In this document: positions 22,725 through 36,576 of the stretch, piece after piece
Layout of the letters: each line of letters begins with the position of its first letter
Numbering within the stretch: the first letter of the stretch is position 1
Source of the DNA: Paraspadella gotoi
Lineage: Eukaryota; Chaetognatha
DNA length: 64,000 bases
Reading direction: 5' to 3'
NCBI GenBank assembly: GCA_051294375.1
Contig: CM119265.1
Coordinates: 19,969,087 to 20,033,086 of the forward strand
Notes under the pieces: model-generated
What the model saw: only the letters and a program-made list of their open reading frames with translations
Told to the model about the DNA's origin: nothing
Database searches by the model: none
Program-made: the position numbers and the translations under genes

Positions 22725-23271
22725 TCGCGTCATCTCTTCCATTCTTCGCGTCATCTCTTCCATTCTTCGCGTCATCTCTTCCATTCTTGGCGTCATCTTT
22801 TCCATTCTTGCGTCATCTCTTCCATTCTTTGCGTCATCTCTTCCATTCTTCGCGTCATCTCTTCCATTCTTCGTGTCATCTCTTCCATTCTTCGCATCAT
22901 CTCTTCCATTCTTCGCGTCATCTCTTCCATTCTTTGCGTCATCTCTTCCATTCTTTCGGTAATCTCTTCCATTCTTTCGGTAATCTCTTCCATTCTTTGC
23001 GTCATCTCTTCCATTCTTCGCATCATCTCTTCTTTCTTCGAGTCATCTCTTCCATTCTTCGCGTCATCTCCTCCATTCTTTGAGTCATCTTTTTCATTCT
23101 TCGCGTCATCTCTTCCATTCTTCGCGACATCTCTTCCATTCTTCGCGTCATCTCTTCCATTCTTCGCGTCATCTCTTCCATTCTTCGCGTCATCTCTTCC
23201 ATTCTTCGCGATCATCTCTTCCATTCTTCGCGTCATCTCTTCCATTCTTCGCGTCATCTCTTCCATTCTTC
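22725..23271 (+). repeat. 21-bp minisatellite, regular array
   Basis: About 26 tandem 21-bp units with core GCGTCATCTCTTCC, mostly in perfect register. A few variant units carry GGTAATC, GAGTCATC or GCATCATC. Because 21 is divisible by three, all six frames stay open for long stretches, which explains the spurious open frames here. Confidence 0.95.
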
Positions 23272-25146
23272 GTCCCCTCCCGATACCATTTCATCCTCCT
23301 TTGTCCGTCTCGATATCCGGGTTTTTTTCTCGTCGATCTGCCTGTCCGTCTGGTTAAACTGTTATCGTTATTGTTCGATCACGATTCGCGGATAATTGGT
23401 GCGAAGTAAATTACGAGGGCTTGCGAATTTTGCGGGTCACGACGGGGGAGAAATAATTTATTTGTGTTTTAGTTTATAAGTTAATGTAAATAATAATATT
23501 TGAATCAAGTATTGGAGGCGTTGAGGTGATTATCGATTCGATTTAACCGAGCGAAAATGGGGAGGTGATAAAATCGAATGGGCGGGACTTAACGGTCGAG
23601 CGATATTTGATGATGAAAGGTGTCTGGTCCTGGGGTTGGGATTACGAAGGGTGGTGGGGGCAATGGATTGAGGGTAAGTTTGTGAAAGGGTGGGGTGGAG
23701 AGTTGGAGTGATAGTGGCTTGATAAAAGGTGTGAATCCTCAGAGTTCAAGTCGAAGGTCGAAAAAAAAAATGTCGGATTTGAATATCTTATCAAAATCCT
23801 TGAAAAGTCGACTTCCTCCAAATTCCATCGACATTTCACTTTCAACGCCCTTTGCCTTTGGAAGGCGATCAATGATTCGAGATGTGAAGATGAATCAGTG
23901 ATAAATAAGCAAACAGGGAAGTGTTAAATGTCAAATTATGATAAAGAGGAAAAATGAAATAAATATTATAATTTTCGTCTATTTGATTTACAAATAATTT
24001 TAAAATTTGAACTGAAAACTTTTTTTTTCACTTCAGTTTTACCCAGGTACTGTGTTTGTTCAATATTATCATTTCTATCTGTTTGAATGTCAACAGACAA
24101 CAGGCTTTCCAAACTGATCACGTTTACGGCATAACAACCCTCGACCATCTGCTGTGTAAATTCTACATAGTTAATTATTTTTTATTCTTAAATTTTGTAT
24201 TCATTTCAAAACTTATACGAATAAACGAAAGGGTTTCTGTTCTTTACTATTCTCCCTCTTAACTCTCATTCACTTAAATATCACTTTTCATTTTAGGATC
24301 CCGCAATTTCTCTCTCTCACTCACTTATTCCTGCCACTCTATTAACTCCTTCCGCTCTTTCCGCTCCTATCACTCCATTTCTCCACACCTAACTTTTTCT
24401 AAAGACGATCAAGGGCGCCGCCCGCCGCCGCCAAACAAAAAAATAGACTCCCGAAATCGAGTTAATCTTTTCCACCAAAAAAAAGACAAAAAAAAAAAAG
24501 AACAAAAAGACGCAAAAAAAGAAGAAAACAAAAATAACAAAAAGCGGGATTCACCTTTCGGAAAATAAAAAAGAAAAGAGAAAAGAGAAAAGGGCGAGAA
24601 TAGTTAGACTTTCGCCTCCTTTCTTCTCTCGTTCCGGACGGTTGCCCTTTTCGCCGGTAGAGGGGCCTGAGAGCATCTGCCGCTTCTGCCGCAACGAAAT
24701 CACAGCCACGCCCATTGGCAAGAGCACCACTTAACCCCCGCCATCTTAGCATAACTTACCTTTATTACCGACTCGATACAGAACCTAAAAGGTAAACTGC
24801 AGCATAGAACCTCACCTTTCCGAACCGATCTTTTTATTTTCTTTTCCCGACTTACCCTGGCTTAGAGTTTGATCGCCCCTCACCCTTCGATCATCACCCT
24901 TTCCTTCTTGCCCCCCCCCCTCTCCGCCTCCCCTTCAGGGTCGCGGGGCTGGAATCCAAATTGATCCTTCGCTTAACCGGGTGAAACCTTCGGGGTTGTT
25001 GTCGTCGTTATCGTCGTCGTCGTCGTCGTCGTTTCAGTAATCAGGCTTTGGGTTTAATTAGTAAGAGTAATTAAACAGCAGGGCTTTTTAGTTGCAAATC
25101 AGGAAACGGATATTTTGGTGAGAGAATCTTCCTCTCTCTCATATCT

Positions 25147-25194
<48 letters not shown>

Positions 25195-25463
25195 GCCTCT
25201 CATCTCTCCTCTCTCTCTCTCTCTCTCTACTCTCTCTCTTTTTTGTATAAAATAATGCATGAAATATAAATACAAATAAAAATAAACATTGCTTTGCCTA
25301 GCAAATCTACTAAATAACTATGTAAATTTAGTTCTCAGAAAAAAAGAAACTTCCGTTGTTTTTTGTTGAGATAAACAAAACGTTTTGAGGAGATTTTCTT
25401 TTGTTGTTGTTTTTTGTCAAAACTTGAGAAGGATGATCCTCTCGACGACGTCTCGACGTCTCC

Positions 25464-25534
25464 AACGACGACGACCACGACGACGACGACGACGACGACG
25501 ACGACTACGACGACGACGACGACGACGACGACGA
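25464..25534 (+). repeat. (ACG)n microsatellite
   Basis: ACG units with two interruptions. The copy-A equivalent near 10510-10545 is much shorter. Confidence 0.9.
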
Positions 25535-26266
25535 AAACAACATCTAAATCCGAAAAGCTGTTCTGTCACAGTGACATGCACTATGCCAAACTAAGAAAAC
25601 TACTATATCACCTATTTTTATTAAAATGTTTTTTTAAATCTTATAACCTCGCATCTGTCGAGTAGAATCGTTGAAAATGACGATAATCCTATAAAATCCC
25701 TCACACAGTAAAATTCCTTAATTCGAAATCGCTGTCCGAACATCGAGAATGTACCCCAGACTTAACAAGAGTCACACCCGCACTTTGGTTCTCGTTCAAC
25801 TTTTTCCAGAAAAAAAATATTTAGTTTGTCTACTTTTTTTAGACTTAAAATTCGAAAGAAAAAAAAAATGAGGATCGAAGAAATTCCAGGTTCGTTTCGT
25901 TGGATTTCATCCAAAGTCTCGTGTCAATTTCGTTTCCGGGAAAAAAATAAAAAAACTCGCATAGTTTTACATACATTTATCTACTCATTGATTTACTAAT
26001 TCGTAGAAGCGATTAATTTATTGATTGATTTATTCATTCGTTTCTAAGACTTAATTAATTTACGAAATTATGACGGCATTTTAAAAGGCAGAATGGTAGG
26101 TTTTTTCTTAATTTTTTTAGAATATTTTTGGGATTGTGTGTTGGAAACAATGACTAATAATTTGCGCAGCTATTTAATTGGCTAATAATTGGAATAATCG
26201 GAAAAAGTTAATTAACATGAAAACGTTTTGAGATACAAAAAAAGAAACTATTAACAAATAAATTAT

Positions 26267-26515
<249 letters not shown>

Positions 26516-26843
26516 ATTAATTTAAAAAAATATAAAATTGTTTTTAAAAAAGGTAGAAAGCAAAAATTAAACAGCCTTTAAGTAGGTTGGACCTTTCTTC
26601 GGCCACACGCAGACAAGTCATTGATAACGATACCCCTTCTCTTTTATGGAACGCCCCCCCCCCACTGCCCGCGCCACACACAGAAAAAAAAAGAGAAAGG
26701 CAGACGTCAGTTTTATTGCTTCTTTTCTCCGTCGGCGTTTGACCTCGCGTGGTCGGTCGGTCGCTCGACGTCGTCTCTCTCATGTCTCGATTCTTTTCTC
26801 CTTTTGACTTTTTGCGCCAAACCTAATTTTCGCTGCCTTTTGA

Positions 26844-26872
26844 CGACGACGACGACGACGACGACGACGATA

Positions 26873-26904
<32 letters not shown>

Positions 26905-26905
26905 A
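26844..26905 (+). repeat. (ACG)n then (ATG)n microsatellite
   Basis: Compound trinucleotide tract, equivalent to the shorter one at about 11750-11800. Confidence 0.9.
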
Positions 26906-27822
26906 ATTGTTATTATTAGGATGTTGATGATGTGATAATGGTGCTGATGATGAAAAAACCGTTGACGACTCTGAAATTCAAACGACTTCAAAATCACCTC
27001 AACGTCTTTGCTGACGTCAGTTTTTTTTTTATATTGCTACAGCGGCGAAGTCGGCGGCGAAGTCTGCGGCGGAGTCGACGGCGAAGTCGGTAGCGAAGTC
27101 GGCGGCTGTGAATGAGTCTCCATTGGCGTCGCCATCTAGATAATCATAGACTCTACTTGAAAGGCATTCGTCCAACGAGGAACTTCCTCACACTCAATAG
27201 TCATCGACATCGTCGTCATCGTCGTCGTCATCGTCGTCATCATCGTCCTCAGCCTTTTCTCCCACGACGCCCCACGGGGCGCGAGGGGTCAATGTCGTGA
27301 CCCCAACCTGACCCCGACGTGACCGCGAAAGACAATTGCCTCCTCATTATGATCCCTCATCAGTTTTGAGGACCACCGAGACCGTTCGGAGTTTTAAAGA
27401 TCGCCGGAGATGCTGACGAATAAAATGCCAAAAAATTAAAAAAAGATCGAATTGTAAACAACATGTTCAATTAGATTTTATTTTTATTTATTCATGTATA
27501 TCAGTTTTAAAAGGTACAAGACAATCAATTGTTCCCTAACTCATTTTCCGTGTGACCCCACCCTTGTCCCCTAATTAACTTGGAGGCTTTTGATTTCCCC
27601 TCCCAGCGCTAAAACATCTGCTCACCGTAAAAGTTTACTTTTTCCCCCTGAACTACTACAACTTGGAGAAGAAATTGGAAAAGAAAAATAAATTCTTGGC
27701 AATTTTTTACGAGTCTAAACTTTTTTTTTTGTCCAACCCTAAAATCTCTACGTCCCCGCGGAATTTCGTGGGTAGAGTGCGAAACCTTTAGAACGAAGTA
27801 CGTAGGTCTAGATGTCTCTCTC

Positions 27823-27847
27823 NNNNNNNNNNNNNNNNNNNNNNNNN
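27823..27847. other. assembly gap
   Basis: 25 N inside a CT microsatellite. The sequence just after it has no partner in copy A. Confidence 0.99.
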
Positions 27848-27903
27848 GAGGTAAAGTGAACACTCCTGTTACGTACTTATGATCTCCCACAATTACTTTT
27901 TGT

Positions 27904-27990
<87 letters not shown>

Positions 27991-28530
27991 ACAAAGGCTG
28001 TCGAAATGTCAATTTAGACTTTTTGAGTCAAACCAGTCCATTGGTCCGCTCCTAAGTCCCTAAGAACTTTTTTTTAATTTGAAACTTTTTTTAAACTTCG
28101 AAAACGTTTTTAACTGATTCCCTTTTTCAGCGCAGCCGATATCTTCATGACGTACCAAAAAAGACTCCGCGCCATTTAAAGCTTTTTTGACGTCATTTGA
28201 CACTAATTCTCGTGGTTAAAGTTTATATACATATATTTATCTTTTTTTTCTCCCAACGGCTTAAGATTTCTTTTATTTTTAGCCGCCTGCTCTCAGCGTG
28301 TATCTCTTCGATTGCTTTTTTGTCTTTATTTCAAAATCAACCTTTCAAACCGCGGCGAGCTCTTCCGACTCTCCTTTACCCCCTTCCGCTGCCCTTTGCC
28401 CCTACCTACCCCCCTGCCCCCTTTTCTTTATCCTACCACCCCCGAATCCCCCTTTCCGATTACGCCCCCCTTCTTCTCTCTCCGGGGACGAAGCGGTTTA
28501 CCTGTTAACCCTGTCGAATCCTCCGGGGCC

Positions 28531-28531
<1 letters not shown>

Positions 28532-28589
<58 letters not shown>

Positions 28590-28612
28590 AGAGAGAGTGA
28601 GTGAGTGAGAGG
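28532..28612 (+). repeat. (GA)n microsatellite
   Basis: GA run, repeated at 35251-35335 in unit 2. A second run at 28780-28878 corresponds to 35496-35597. Confidence 0.95.
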
Positions 28613-28785
28613 AAGATGTTTATTGAAAAAAAGATGAGAGACAAAGCCAGAGATTGAACAACAACAACAACGACACACAACCACGAAAAACAATAAAAAA
28701 CAAAATCACGCTAGAGACAGTTACAGCAACCCCAAACTACGATAAATGACCTTTATAACTCAAGTGCGCGAGCGAAAGACAGAGA

Positions 28786-28854
<69 letters not shown>

Positions 28855-29190
28855 GAGAGAGAGAGAGAGAGAGAGAGTGCTTGAGTCACGGCTCAATGAG
28901 TAATTGAGCGGAATTCACCAAGGCGCTTATACTTTCTACGACTTAATTAGACTCACGCGCTTAAAGGATCAAACAATAAGAAGATTTGTTTTCCTGTAAT
29001 TCAGGAGACGAATGTTTGGAATTGTAAACTTAAAATCGTAAAGTCAGTGCGTCTTTAAATCGCGACTGTAAAATTGCCAAACGAATTTAGCAGTAAATTC
29101 CTTTTTAAAAAAGAAGAAAAACTGTTTTTGATGAAGTTGAATTATTTCGACGACGCGGATAATATTTCGCCTTTGAAAACTCGCCCTTAG

Positions 29191-29203
29191 TCTCTCTCTC
29201 TCT

Positions 29204-29270
<67 letters not shown>
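29191..29270 (+). repeat. (CT)n microsatellite
   Basis: CT run, longer and uninterrupted in unit 2 (35911-35990). Nearby, a (GA)n run at 29419-29512 matches 36147-36242. Confidence 0.95.
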
Positions 29271-29418
29271 ATTTCGTTTCTTTTCTTTACTCGAGAGGGG
29301 GGATTTCTATTTCAGTGCGAAAAGGATGATCGGCATTTCTCAACGACTCTTTCAAAAATATTTGCATTTCTGGAGAAATTGTCTTTAAGGCTCAAGACGA
29401 AAAGGAATCCGGACGTGA

Positions 29419-29463
<45 letters not shown>

Positions 29464-29477
29464 AAGAGAGAAGAGAG

Positions 29478-29512
<35 letters not shown>

Positions 29513-29838
29513 GGTAAATCAAAATGCGACGTTAAGGTTGTTTTTCTCCTTCGCTCCTGACATTTTTTCGAGTACACTCGTTGTGGCGTTGTTGGTTTTC
29601 GTTTTATTGCGTCGGTTGGCGGGGATACTTAAAAAGGTGGTGGTGGTTAGTGGGAAGGTGGTGGCAGCGAGTGGGAAGGTGTGGAGGTGGGTGGGAAGGT
29701 GGAGGTTAAAAATACATGACGTCTTTACCACGAAAAGTAAATTAAAATGTCTTTATATTTTTGTCTACTTTCGTGTTTTTTTTTTAAATTTCTGAACGCT
29801 TCATCTACTTAGCTTTGGTTTTGTTTCAATTTCTTTCT

Positions 29839-30012
29839 ACAAAGTAGAAGAGTTTTTGTTTTTAATTTTAACGTTTATTTTATTTAACGTAACATTTTTA
29901 TGTTTTGTTACAACCTTCATCAGCGCATAGCTTTGTAACGAAAACCGAAACATGTACGTTAAATAAAATAAACGTTGTTAAAAACAAAAACAAAAAACTC
30001 TTCTACTTTGTA
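29839..30012. mobile_element. foldback hairpin element, unit 1
   Basis: An inverted repeat with arms of about 80 bases (CTACAAAGTAGAAGAG... pairing with ...CTCTTCTACTTTGTAAG) around a short loop, CTTCATCAGCGCATAG. The arms contain AACGTTTATTTTATTTAACG and its complement. It is purely non-coding. A small foldback transposon or hairpin-forming end of a larger element are both possible. Confidence 0.6.
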
Positions 30013-30566
30013 AGCCAATCTCGAAACACTACGAAAGAAAGGAAACTATACCAACATTTCTGTCAAAAATTACCTTAAAAAACATATATGAACATGTTGT
30101 TCGCTCTCCGCATTAACTCACTTTTTTTCGGCGTCCCTATCAATGTGTTTTATCGTCATTGTTATCGGAAGATTCCTTTTGTCGCTTTAAAGCAAACAAG
30201 CAACCTCACCTCCAGACACTCCTCCCAGAGACGAGGCTTTAAAAAAAAAAAGAACAATCAGTTTGGCTTTTTTTCCCCATTTAAAACAAACATCCCTTCG
30301 GCTTCTTACATAACGACGACGACGACGACGACGACGACTACGAAGACGACGTTATCGACAAAGCGACACGGTCACGGTCGCTCGGGATCGAAGAGTCGGT
30401 CCGACCCAAGTGAAAAAGAGGCTTTCTTTTCCGTATACGGCTTAACGTTTAAAGAATCCTTTAACATCCGGACGAGATTTTCTGTCTTCACTTACATCCG
30501 AGTGGACCATCCTTTAGCATCGGAGAGAGCTTCCCTTTTCTCTTCCTATATCCGGCCCGAAAAATT

Positions 30567-30679
<113 letters not shown>

Positions 30680-31060
30680 TCTGGGTATGAATTTGACCTC
30701 GTCGCCCTCAGGCCTCTCGAGCAAGGACACCCGCTTGTCACTTTCATTTCCTCGCCCAGCGTTCGTCCGCTTCGACTCCCAGCCTCTCGTTTTCCCGATG
30801 GTTCCACAAGAGGCTTTACTCTCCCCCGCCCGCTTCGCTTTTCTGTTTACTCCTCTTCTCGCTCCTCACTTTAATCTACATATATTCACTTTTGTTTCGT
30901 TAAATAGTTAACGTTTAAATCTTATTTGTTGGAAGTGATTTATTTATTATTTCTTAATATTTTTCCCGTCGATAATCTATGTAATACCTCAATGCCCTTG
31001 TTCCTTCAATACCCCCAATGCCCATCACGATCTCTCACTCACTCTCGTCCAATAAATCCA

Positions 31061-31205
31061 CGCATGCGCGATGCTTCTCGACGCCGATCCTCCAGTTCGA
31101 TCACCTCGCACGGTTCACGGTCACACAAGATCGTGACGAACGAGCGACGCTCGATGTCCCGTCGCTCGGCCTGACCCCTTCGTCACGTCACGTGACTATT
31201 TATGA
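31061..31205 (+). promoter_or_regulatory. promoter-like region of RING-H2 gene, unit 1
   Basis: A GC-rich patch containing CGCATGCGCGA (NRF1-type, from 31061), a perfect GTCACGTGAC E-box palindrome (31187-31196) and a TATTTATG string just after it. It sits about 1 kb upstream of the RING gene's ATG. Motifs are seen; function is inferred from position. Confidence 0.35.
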
Positions 31206-32166
31206 CATCTGACCTCTCCCGAGTTCGTTGACTTCGACTGAGCGAAGGCGACTTACCCTCGACGTTCGACAAGCATCGACGAGTTTCGACGGAGCCTTAC
31301 CTGCGACTTCGAGATCGACGACGACGATGACGACGACGATGAAACTTACATGGGTTAGATAAAAATCGACGCCTCTACGATTCGGTGATTCAGTCATTAA
31401 GTCATTCACCTTTTCTCGCGTTTAACCCCTAGGCTCTCCTGAGAGAAAAGATGAGATAACTGATAAGAGCGCCATCGAGGTCGACTAGGTCGGCTACTGT
31501 CTTACTTAATTTAATCCTTTAAAATTAAATTACCGAGTCCTTGAAAATGTCCGCGTAAAATTATAATTGGATCTAAAAAATAAAAGTTTCGATCTCTGGA
31601 AAAACACGATGTACAAAAGTCGATCAAAACGATTTGATTTGAAACCGAAGATAAAACCGACTTAATCCTGAACGAAACTTCAACCAAAAAACCTCGAACG
31701 GTATAAATCTGAAATAAATAAAATCAAATCCCCTTTTTTTTATCGAAAAACTCCCAATTCCTTTGTAAATCTTTGCTGATTTGTTTCGTAATTTTTTTTC
31801 CTTTGTTTTCAAAATCCGTTTTTTAATTACATTTTTCGACTTCATTTTGGCCTAGTGGCTCCCATCTCTTCATTTTCTCAATTTCTTATGAGCAATTCGC
31901 CCGTCTTAAATGTTATGTTATCATAATGGACCACTTTAATTGTCATCTCTTTGAAACAAAAAGAAATGCTACAAGAGCTTATCTAAGATGTATCTAGATA
32001 ATCATAAAGTACAGACTCACCGTACCGAGGGTTTTTATAGTTTTCGAGTCAAACGTAAACAATGAGATTTAGAACCATAGACCATAGTTTAATTTTTATC
32101 AATAGAGATTCTCGACAATTATTTTTGGGTTTTTTTTGTTGAAAAATCCCATCATTTTTCCTCACG

Positions 32167-34303
32167 ATGCCGAAAAAGCGAGCTATTCGAGCGGGGACGC
32201 GAATCCAGCAGAAGCAACCGCAGACGTTACCGCAAATGTTCCAACAGGAGCAAATTGAGCAGCAACTTCCGTCAAGCCAACCGCTCAACCTACCGCCAGC
32301 ATCACCAGCGCAATCCAACGACCGCCGACAACATCGTCGACACCGCAAGGAAATCAAGTTTTCTCCATTAACGGCGGCGCTCTATCCCTTATCCCCAACA
32401 ACAACAACAACAACGGTAACAACGGCTAACGGAAAACCATAACACGGGCAACCAACGCCATTACAGCAACATTGGAAGATGGAACGTCTTCAGCAGCGAA
32501 GCGGAAGCACTAACAGGCGAGCAGCGCAAGCAGCACTTACACCCTTGGCACCAGCATCGCAAGTAACGTGAGCAACGCGAACAGACCTTTCACTTTCAAT
32601 ACGAGCTTCTCAAACCGGTGGGTAACAACACTTTCGTCTCTGGATGACCTCTGGGCAAACAACAACGTAGCGTCGGGACCTACGCAGGAAACCAACAACA
32701 CCGGAAACCACGCCCGCAACTTCGGGCTCAACAACCACAGGAATCCGCCGCCATAATCCTTATACATCGCCGACATCGAGATCACCATCGGTAGTGGCGA
32801 TCGAGTGCCATTGCGAGGCATGCCCCACGTAGAGTGGCGCTGAGTATTGTGACTTGACGGCGTTGACGTGAAGGCGTGTGACGTAAAGGCGTTTCTTGCG
32901 AGTCTATTTTCATTTCCTGCTGACGTTTTCGATTTGTACTTCGTAGAACCACTCGAGGGTGACGAATCTGAAGAGAGCGACGAAGCTCAAGATTCATCAA
33001 GACTTTACTTTGTTAAAAGGTAAAGAATTAGAACTAAGCTCGGTCGAGCGCTCTTTTCGTTTAGAGCGACGCCGCTCGATCTCTACTAGAGGCTCTAGTT
33101 AAGCGAGCATTGCAATATTCAGGGATGACGAAGGTTACGGTTCCTTTCCGCTTTTACGACTCGATTACCGGCTGGTGCAACATGGTCAAGGCCAAGAAGC
33201 AAGAGATCAAGAAGCAAATCACAGGTCTTGGGGGCGCCGGTCGTCTGGTTTCGACGGAGAGGGGAAGACTTGGAGGAGTTACGGAGATACCTTGAAGGCG
33301 TGGTTGGATCTCGAGAGGGCGTTCCAGTTTGGGAGATAGTTTTGGCAAATGTAATTCCGAAATGAAATAGGGCAGGGTCAGGGGACTGGGTGATGACTGG
33401 CACGTCAAAATGAGAGACCGTCGCACAATCCCGCTCTCTCCAGACCGCGTCCACGAGGTCGTCCACAAGAATGTCGTGGCCAAAATTTTGCGCGGATCTC
33501 AATCGGAAATTCTCTCCGAGGCGACGAAAGAAGTGGAAAACGTGGAGGGATCGATGTGTAGCATAAAGGAAGGTGATTTTAATTGAATTTTAAATCATTA
33601 TAATTATGATTATGATTATGAATTATATGGAAACAAACGGAGGCGTAACTCTCAATGAAATTGATACAACCAATATAAAAAATATTTAATATCTTAAGTT
33701 TTTGAAAACATTACGTTGTCATTGATTCCCGATCTTTCAAGATGAGGACCTTTCGTGGCGCCAGGGATGGCGGCTGCAGCAGCGTCTCCGTCAGCGGAGG
33801 AACTAACGCAAGCATTGCGAAGGTTTCACGTTACTTTATATAGTATTTATATAAAATTGTAGTTTAATTTAATAGTTAAGACCATTATTTGAAACGATAT
33901 TTTGGCCCTGACTTTAACTCATAAAATTACGTGATTTTGTCGTAACGATTATGCTTTCCCATGAAATTCGGTAAAACGCATCAACAGTTTCAACAGCTTG
34001 TAACTGATTTTTCTCATTGTCCTTTTTCAGTCGAGGAGATGACAAGGAGAGTTGCATCATTTGTTTCTACGACTACAAAGAGGGAGAAATTCTTAAGAGA
34101 CTCTCCTGTGGCCATGAGTTTCACCCGAACTGCTTGAGATCCTGGCTCAAAAATCACGTTAGTTTTTTGAACGAGAGTTTTGTTCGTTTCGTTGTCGTTT
34201 TGTTTCTTGCTAAAATTTCGACTCCGTCACCAGGGAACGTGTCCCGTTTGCCGAGCTGCGCCCTTTGTCGCAACCAGGACGACTTCGTGGTCACTTCCGC
34301 TGA
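32167..34303 (+). CDS. RING-H2 finger protein, seven exons, unit 1 (frameshifted by indels)
   Basis: Exons: 32167-32790, 32947-33019, 33123-33224, 33444-33572, 33742-33822, 34031-34157 and 34234-34303. It is the same gene as unit 2 (38930-41050), where the predicted protein is described. In this unit single-base indels break exon 1 (extra G near 32197 and others), exon 2 (extra G in CTCGAGGGTG), the RING exon (missing G at GAGGAGATG) and the last exon (missing G and A). Exon 33444-33572, by contrast, is cleaner here than in unit 2, reading VHEVVHKNVVAKILRGSQ. Substitutions between the units are mostly synonymous, so this was functional coding sequence. I treat the frameshifts as probable sequencing errors, though a decaying paralogue cannot be ruled out. 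Confidence 0.65.
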
Positions 34304-35247
34304 ATTACCGGACGCCGCGCGGCCATTGGCTTGAGAATGGGGGGGGATCGTTTTGGTGAGCTTTGGGGGAAACTTTCCGTCGAATCCTTTATCAAAATAG
34401 TCGTTGTAGAAAAATAATTTGGTTTTAAATGAATATTTATTGATATAAATTTCTTTTTTCTTGCATCGTGCTGTGTGAGTGAAATGTTCGCTTGAATTCT
34501 TGAATATAAATTTTAAATTGAAAAAAACCAATTGGCGAATTTCTTGAAATATATAAAACTAAAAGCGGTTATTATTATAGTATTAAGTTGTATCGATTCA
34601 ACGGCGTTTGATGGCGGCCACCCACTCATCCGAGGCCCGAGTTTAGAAGGCGCGAGTGTTTTGATTAAACTTAGTTCGTCCGTAATTTGACAGGTTTTAT
34701 TACTAGTGTTTAACGAGAGATTAAAACTAATGTCAAATTAATGAATTAGTATGAATTTAGATACGAACGTTTTAAGATAATTAAAAAATAATAAACAATT
34801 GACTAATATCGACCAGTCCACTTGATATACTATTAATATAAGCGCAGCCGATATCTTCATGACGTACCAAAAAAGGCTCCGCGCCATTAAAGCTTTTTTG
34901 ACGTCATTTGACACTAAATTCTCGTGGTTAAAAGTTTATATACATATATTTATCTTTTTTTTTCTCCCAACGGCTTAAGATTTCTTTATTTTTAGCCGCC
35001 TGCTCTCAGCGTGTATCTCTTCGATTTGCTTTTTGTCTTTATTTCAAAATCAACCTTTCAAACCGCGGCGAGCTCTTCCGACTCTCCTTTACCCCCCTTC
35101 CGCTGCCCTTTGCCCCTACCTACCCCCCTGCCCCCTTTTCTTTATCCTACCACCCCCGAATCCCCCTTTCCGATTACGCCCCCCTTTCCTTCTCTCTCCG
35201 GGGACGAAGCGGTTTACCTGTTAACCCTGTCGAATCCTCCCGGGGCC

Positions 35248-35306
<59 letters not shown>

Positions 35307-35535
35307 AGAGAGAGGAGTGAGTGAGAGGGAGATGTTTATTGAAAAAAAAGATGAGAGACAAAGCCAGAGATTGAACAACAACAACAACGACACACAACCA
35401 CGAAAAACAATAAAAAACAAAATCACGCTAGAGACAGTTACAGCAACCCCAACTACGATAAATGACCTTTATAACTCAAGTGCGCGAGCGAAAGACGAGA
35501 GAGAGAGAGAGAGACAGAGAGAGAAGAGAGAGAGA

Positions 35536-35589
<54 letters not shown>

Positions 35590-35910
35590 AGAGAGTGCTT
35601 GAGTCACGGCTCAATGAGTATTGAGCGGAATTCACCAAGGCGCTTATACTTTCTACGACTTAATTAGACTCACGCGCTTAAAGGATCAAACAATAAGAAG
35701 ATTTGTTTTCCTGTAAATTCAGGAGACGAATGTTTGGAATTGTAAAACTTAAAATCGTAAAGTCAGTGCGTCTTTAAATCGCGACTGTAAAATTGCCAAA
35801 CGAATTTAGCAGTAAATTCCTTTTTAAAAAAGAAGAAAAACTGTTTTTTGATGAAGTTGAATTATTTCGACGACGCGGATAATATTTCGCCTTTGAAAAC
35901 TCGCCCTTAG

Positions 35911-35992
<82 letters not shown>

Positions 35993-36144
35993 ATTTTCGT
36001 TTCTTTTCTTTACTCGAGAGGGGGATTTCTTATTTTCAGTAGCGAAACAGGATGATCGGCATTTCTCAAACGACTTCTTTCAAAAATATTTGCATTTCTG
36101 GAGAAATTGTCTTTAAGGCTCAAGACGAAAAGGAATCCGGACGT

Positions 36145-36243
<99 letters not shown>

Positions 36244-36576
36244 GGTAAATCAAAATGCGACGTTAAGGTTGTTTTTCTCCATCGCTCCTGACATTTTTTC
36301 GAGTACCTCGTTGTTGGCGTTGTTGGTTTTCGTTTTATTGCGTCGGTGGCGGTGATACTTAAAAGGTGGTGGTGGTTAGTGGGAAGGTGGTGGCAGCGAG
36401 TGGGAAGGTGGTGGAGGTGGGTGGGAAGGTGGAGGTTAAAATACATGACGTCTTTACCACGAAAAGTAAAATTAAAATGTCTTTAATATTTTTGTCTACT
36501 TTCGTGTGTTTTTTTTAATTTTCTGAACGCTTCATCTACCTAGCTTTGGTTTTGTTTCAATTATAACATTTCTTTC

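Noticed and set aside
24462-24752. Minus-strand frame containing ANGRGCDFVAA
   Set aside because: Shared with 9532-9720 for only part of its length and then frameshifted. No splice sites or homology were recognised.
32167-32442. Gln-rich reading of RING gene exon 1 (QQKQPQTLPQMFQQEQ)
   Set aside because: It follows from one extra G in unit 1. The Arg/Ser-rich frame is consistent in both units after that point and is supported by synonymous changes.
33119-33502. Minus-strand frame of 127 codons opposite RING gene exons 3-4
   Set aside because: It is the complement of supported + strand exons and is not preserved in unit 2.
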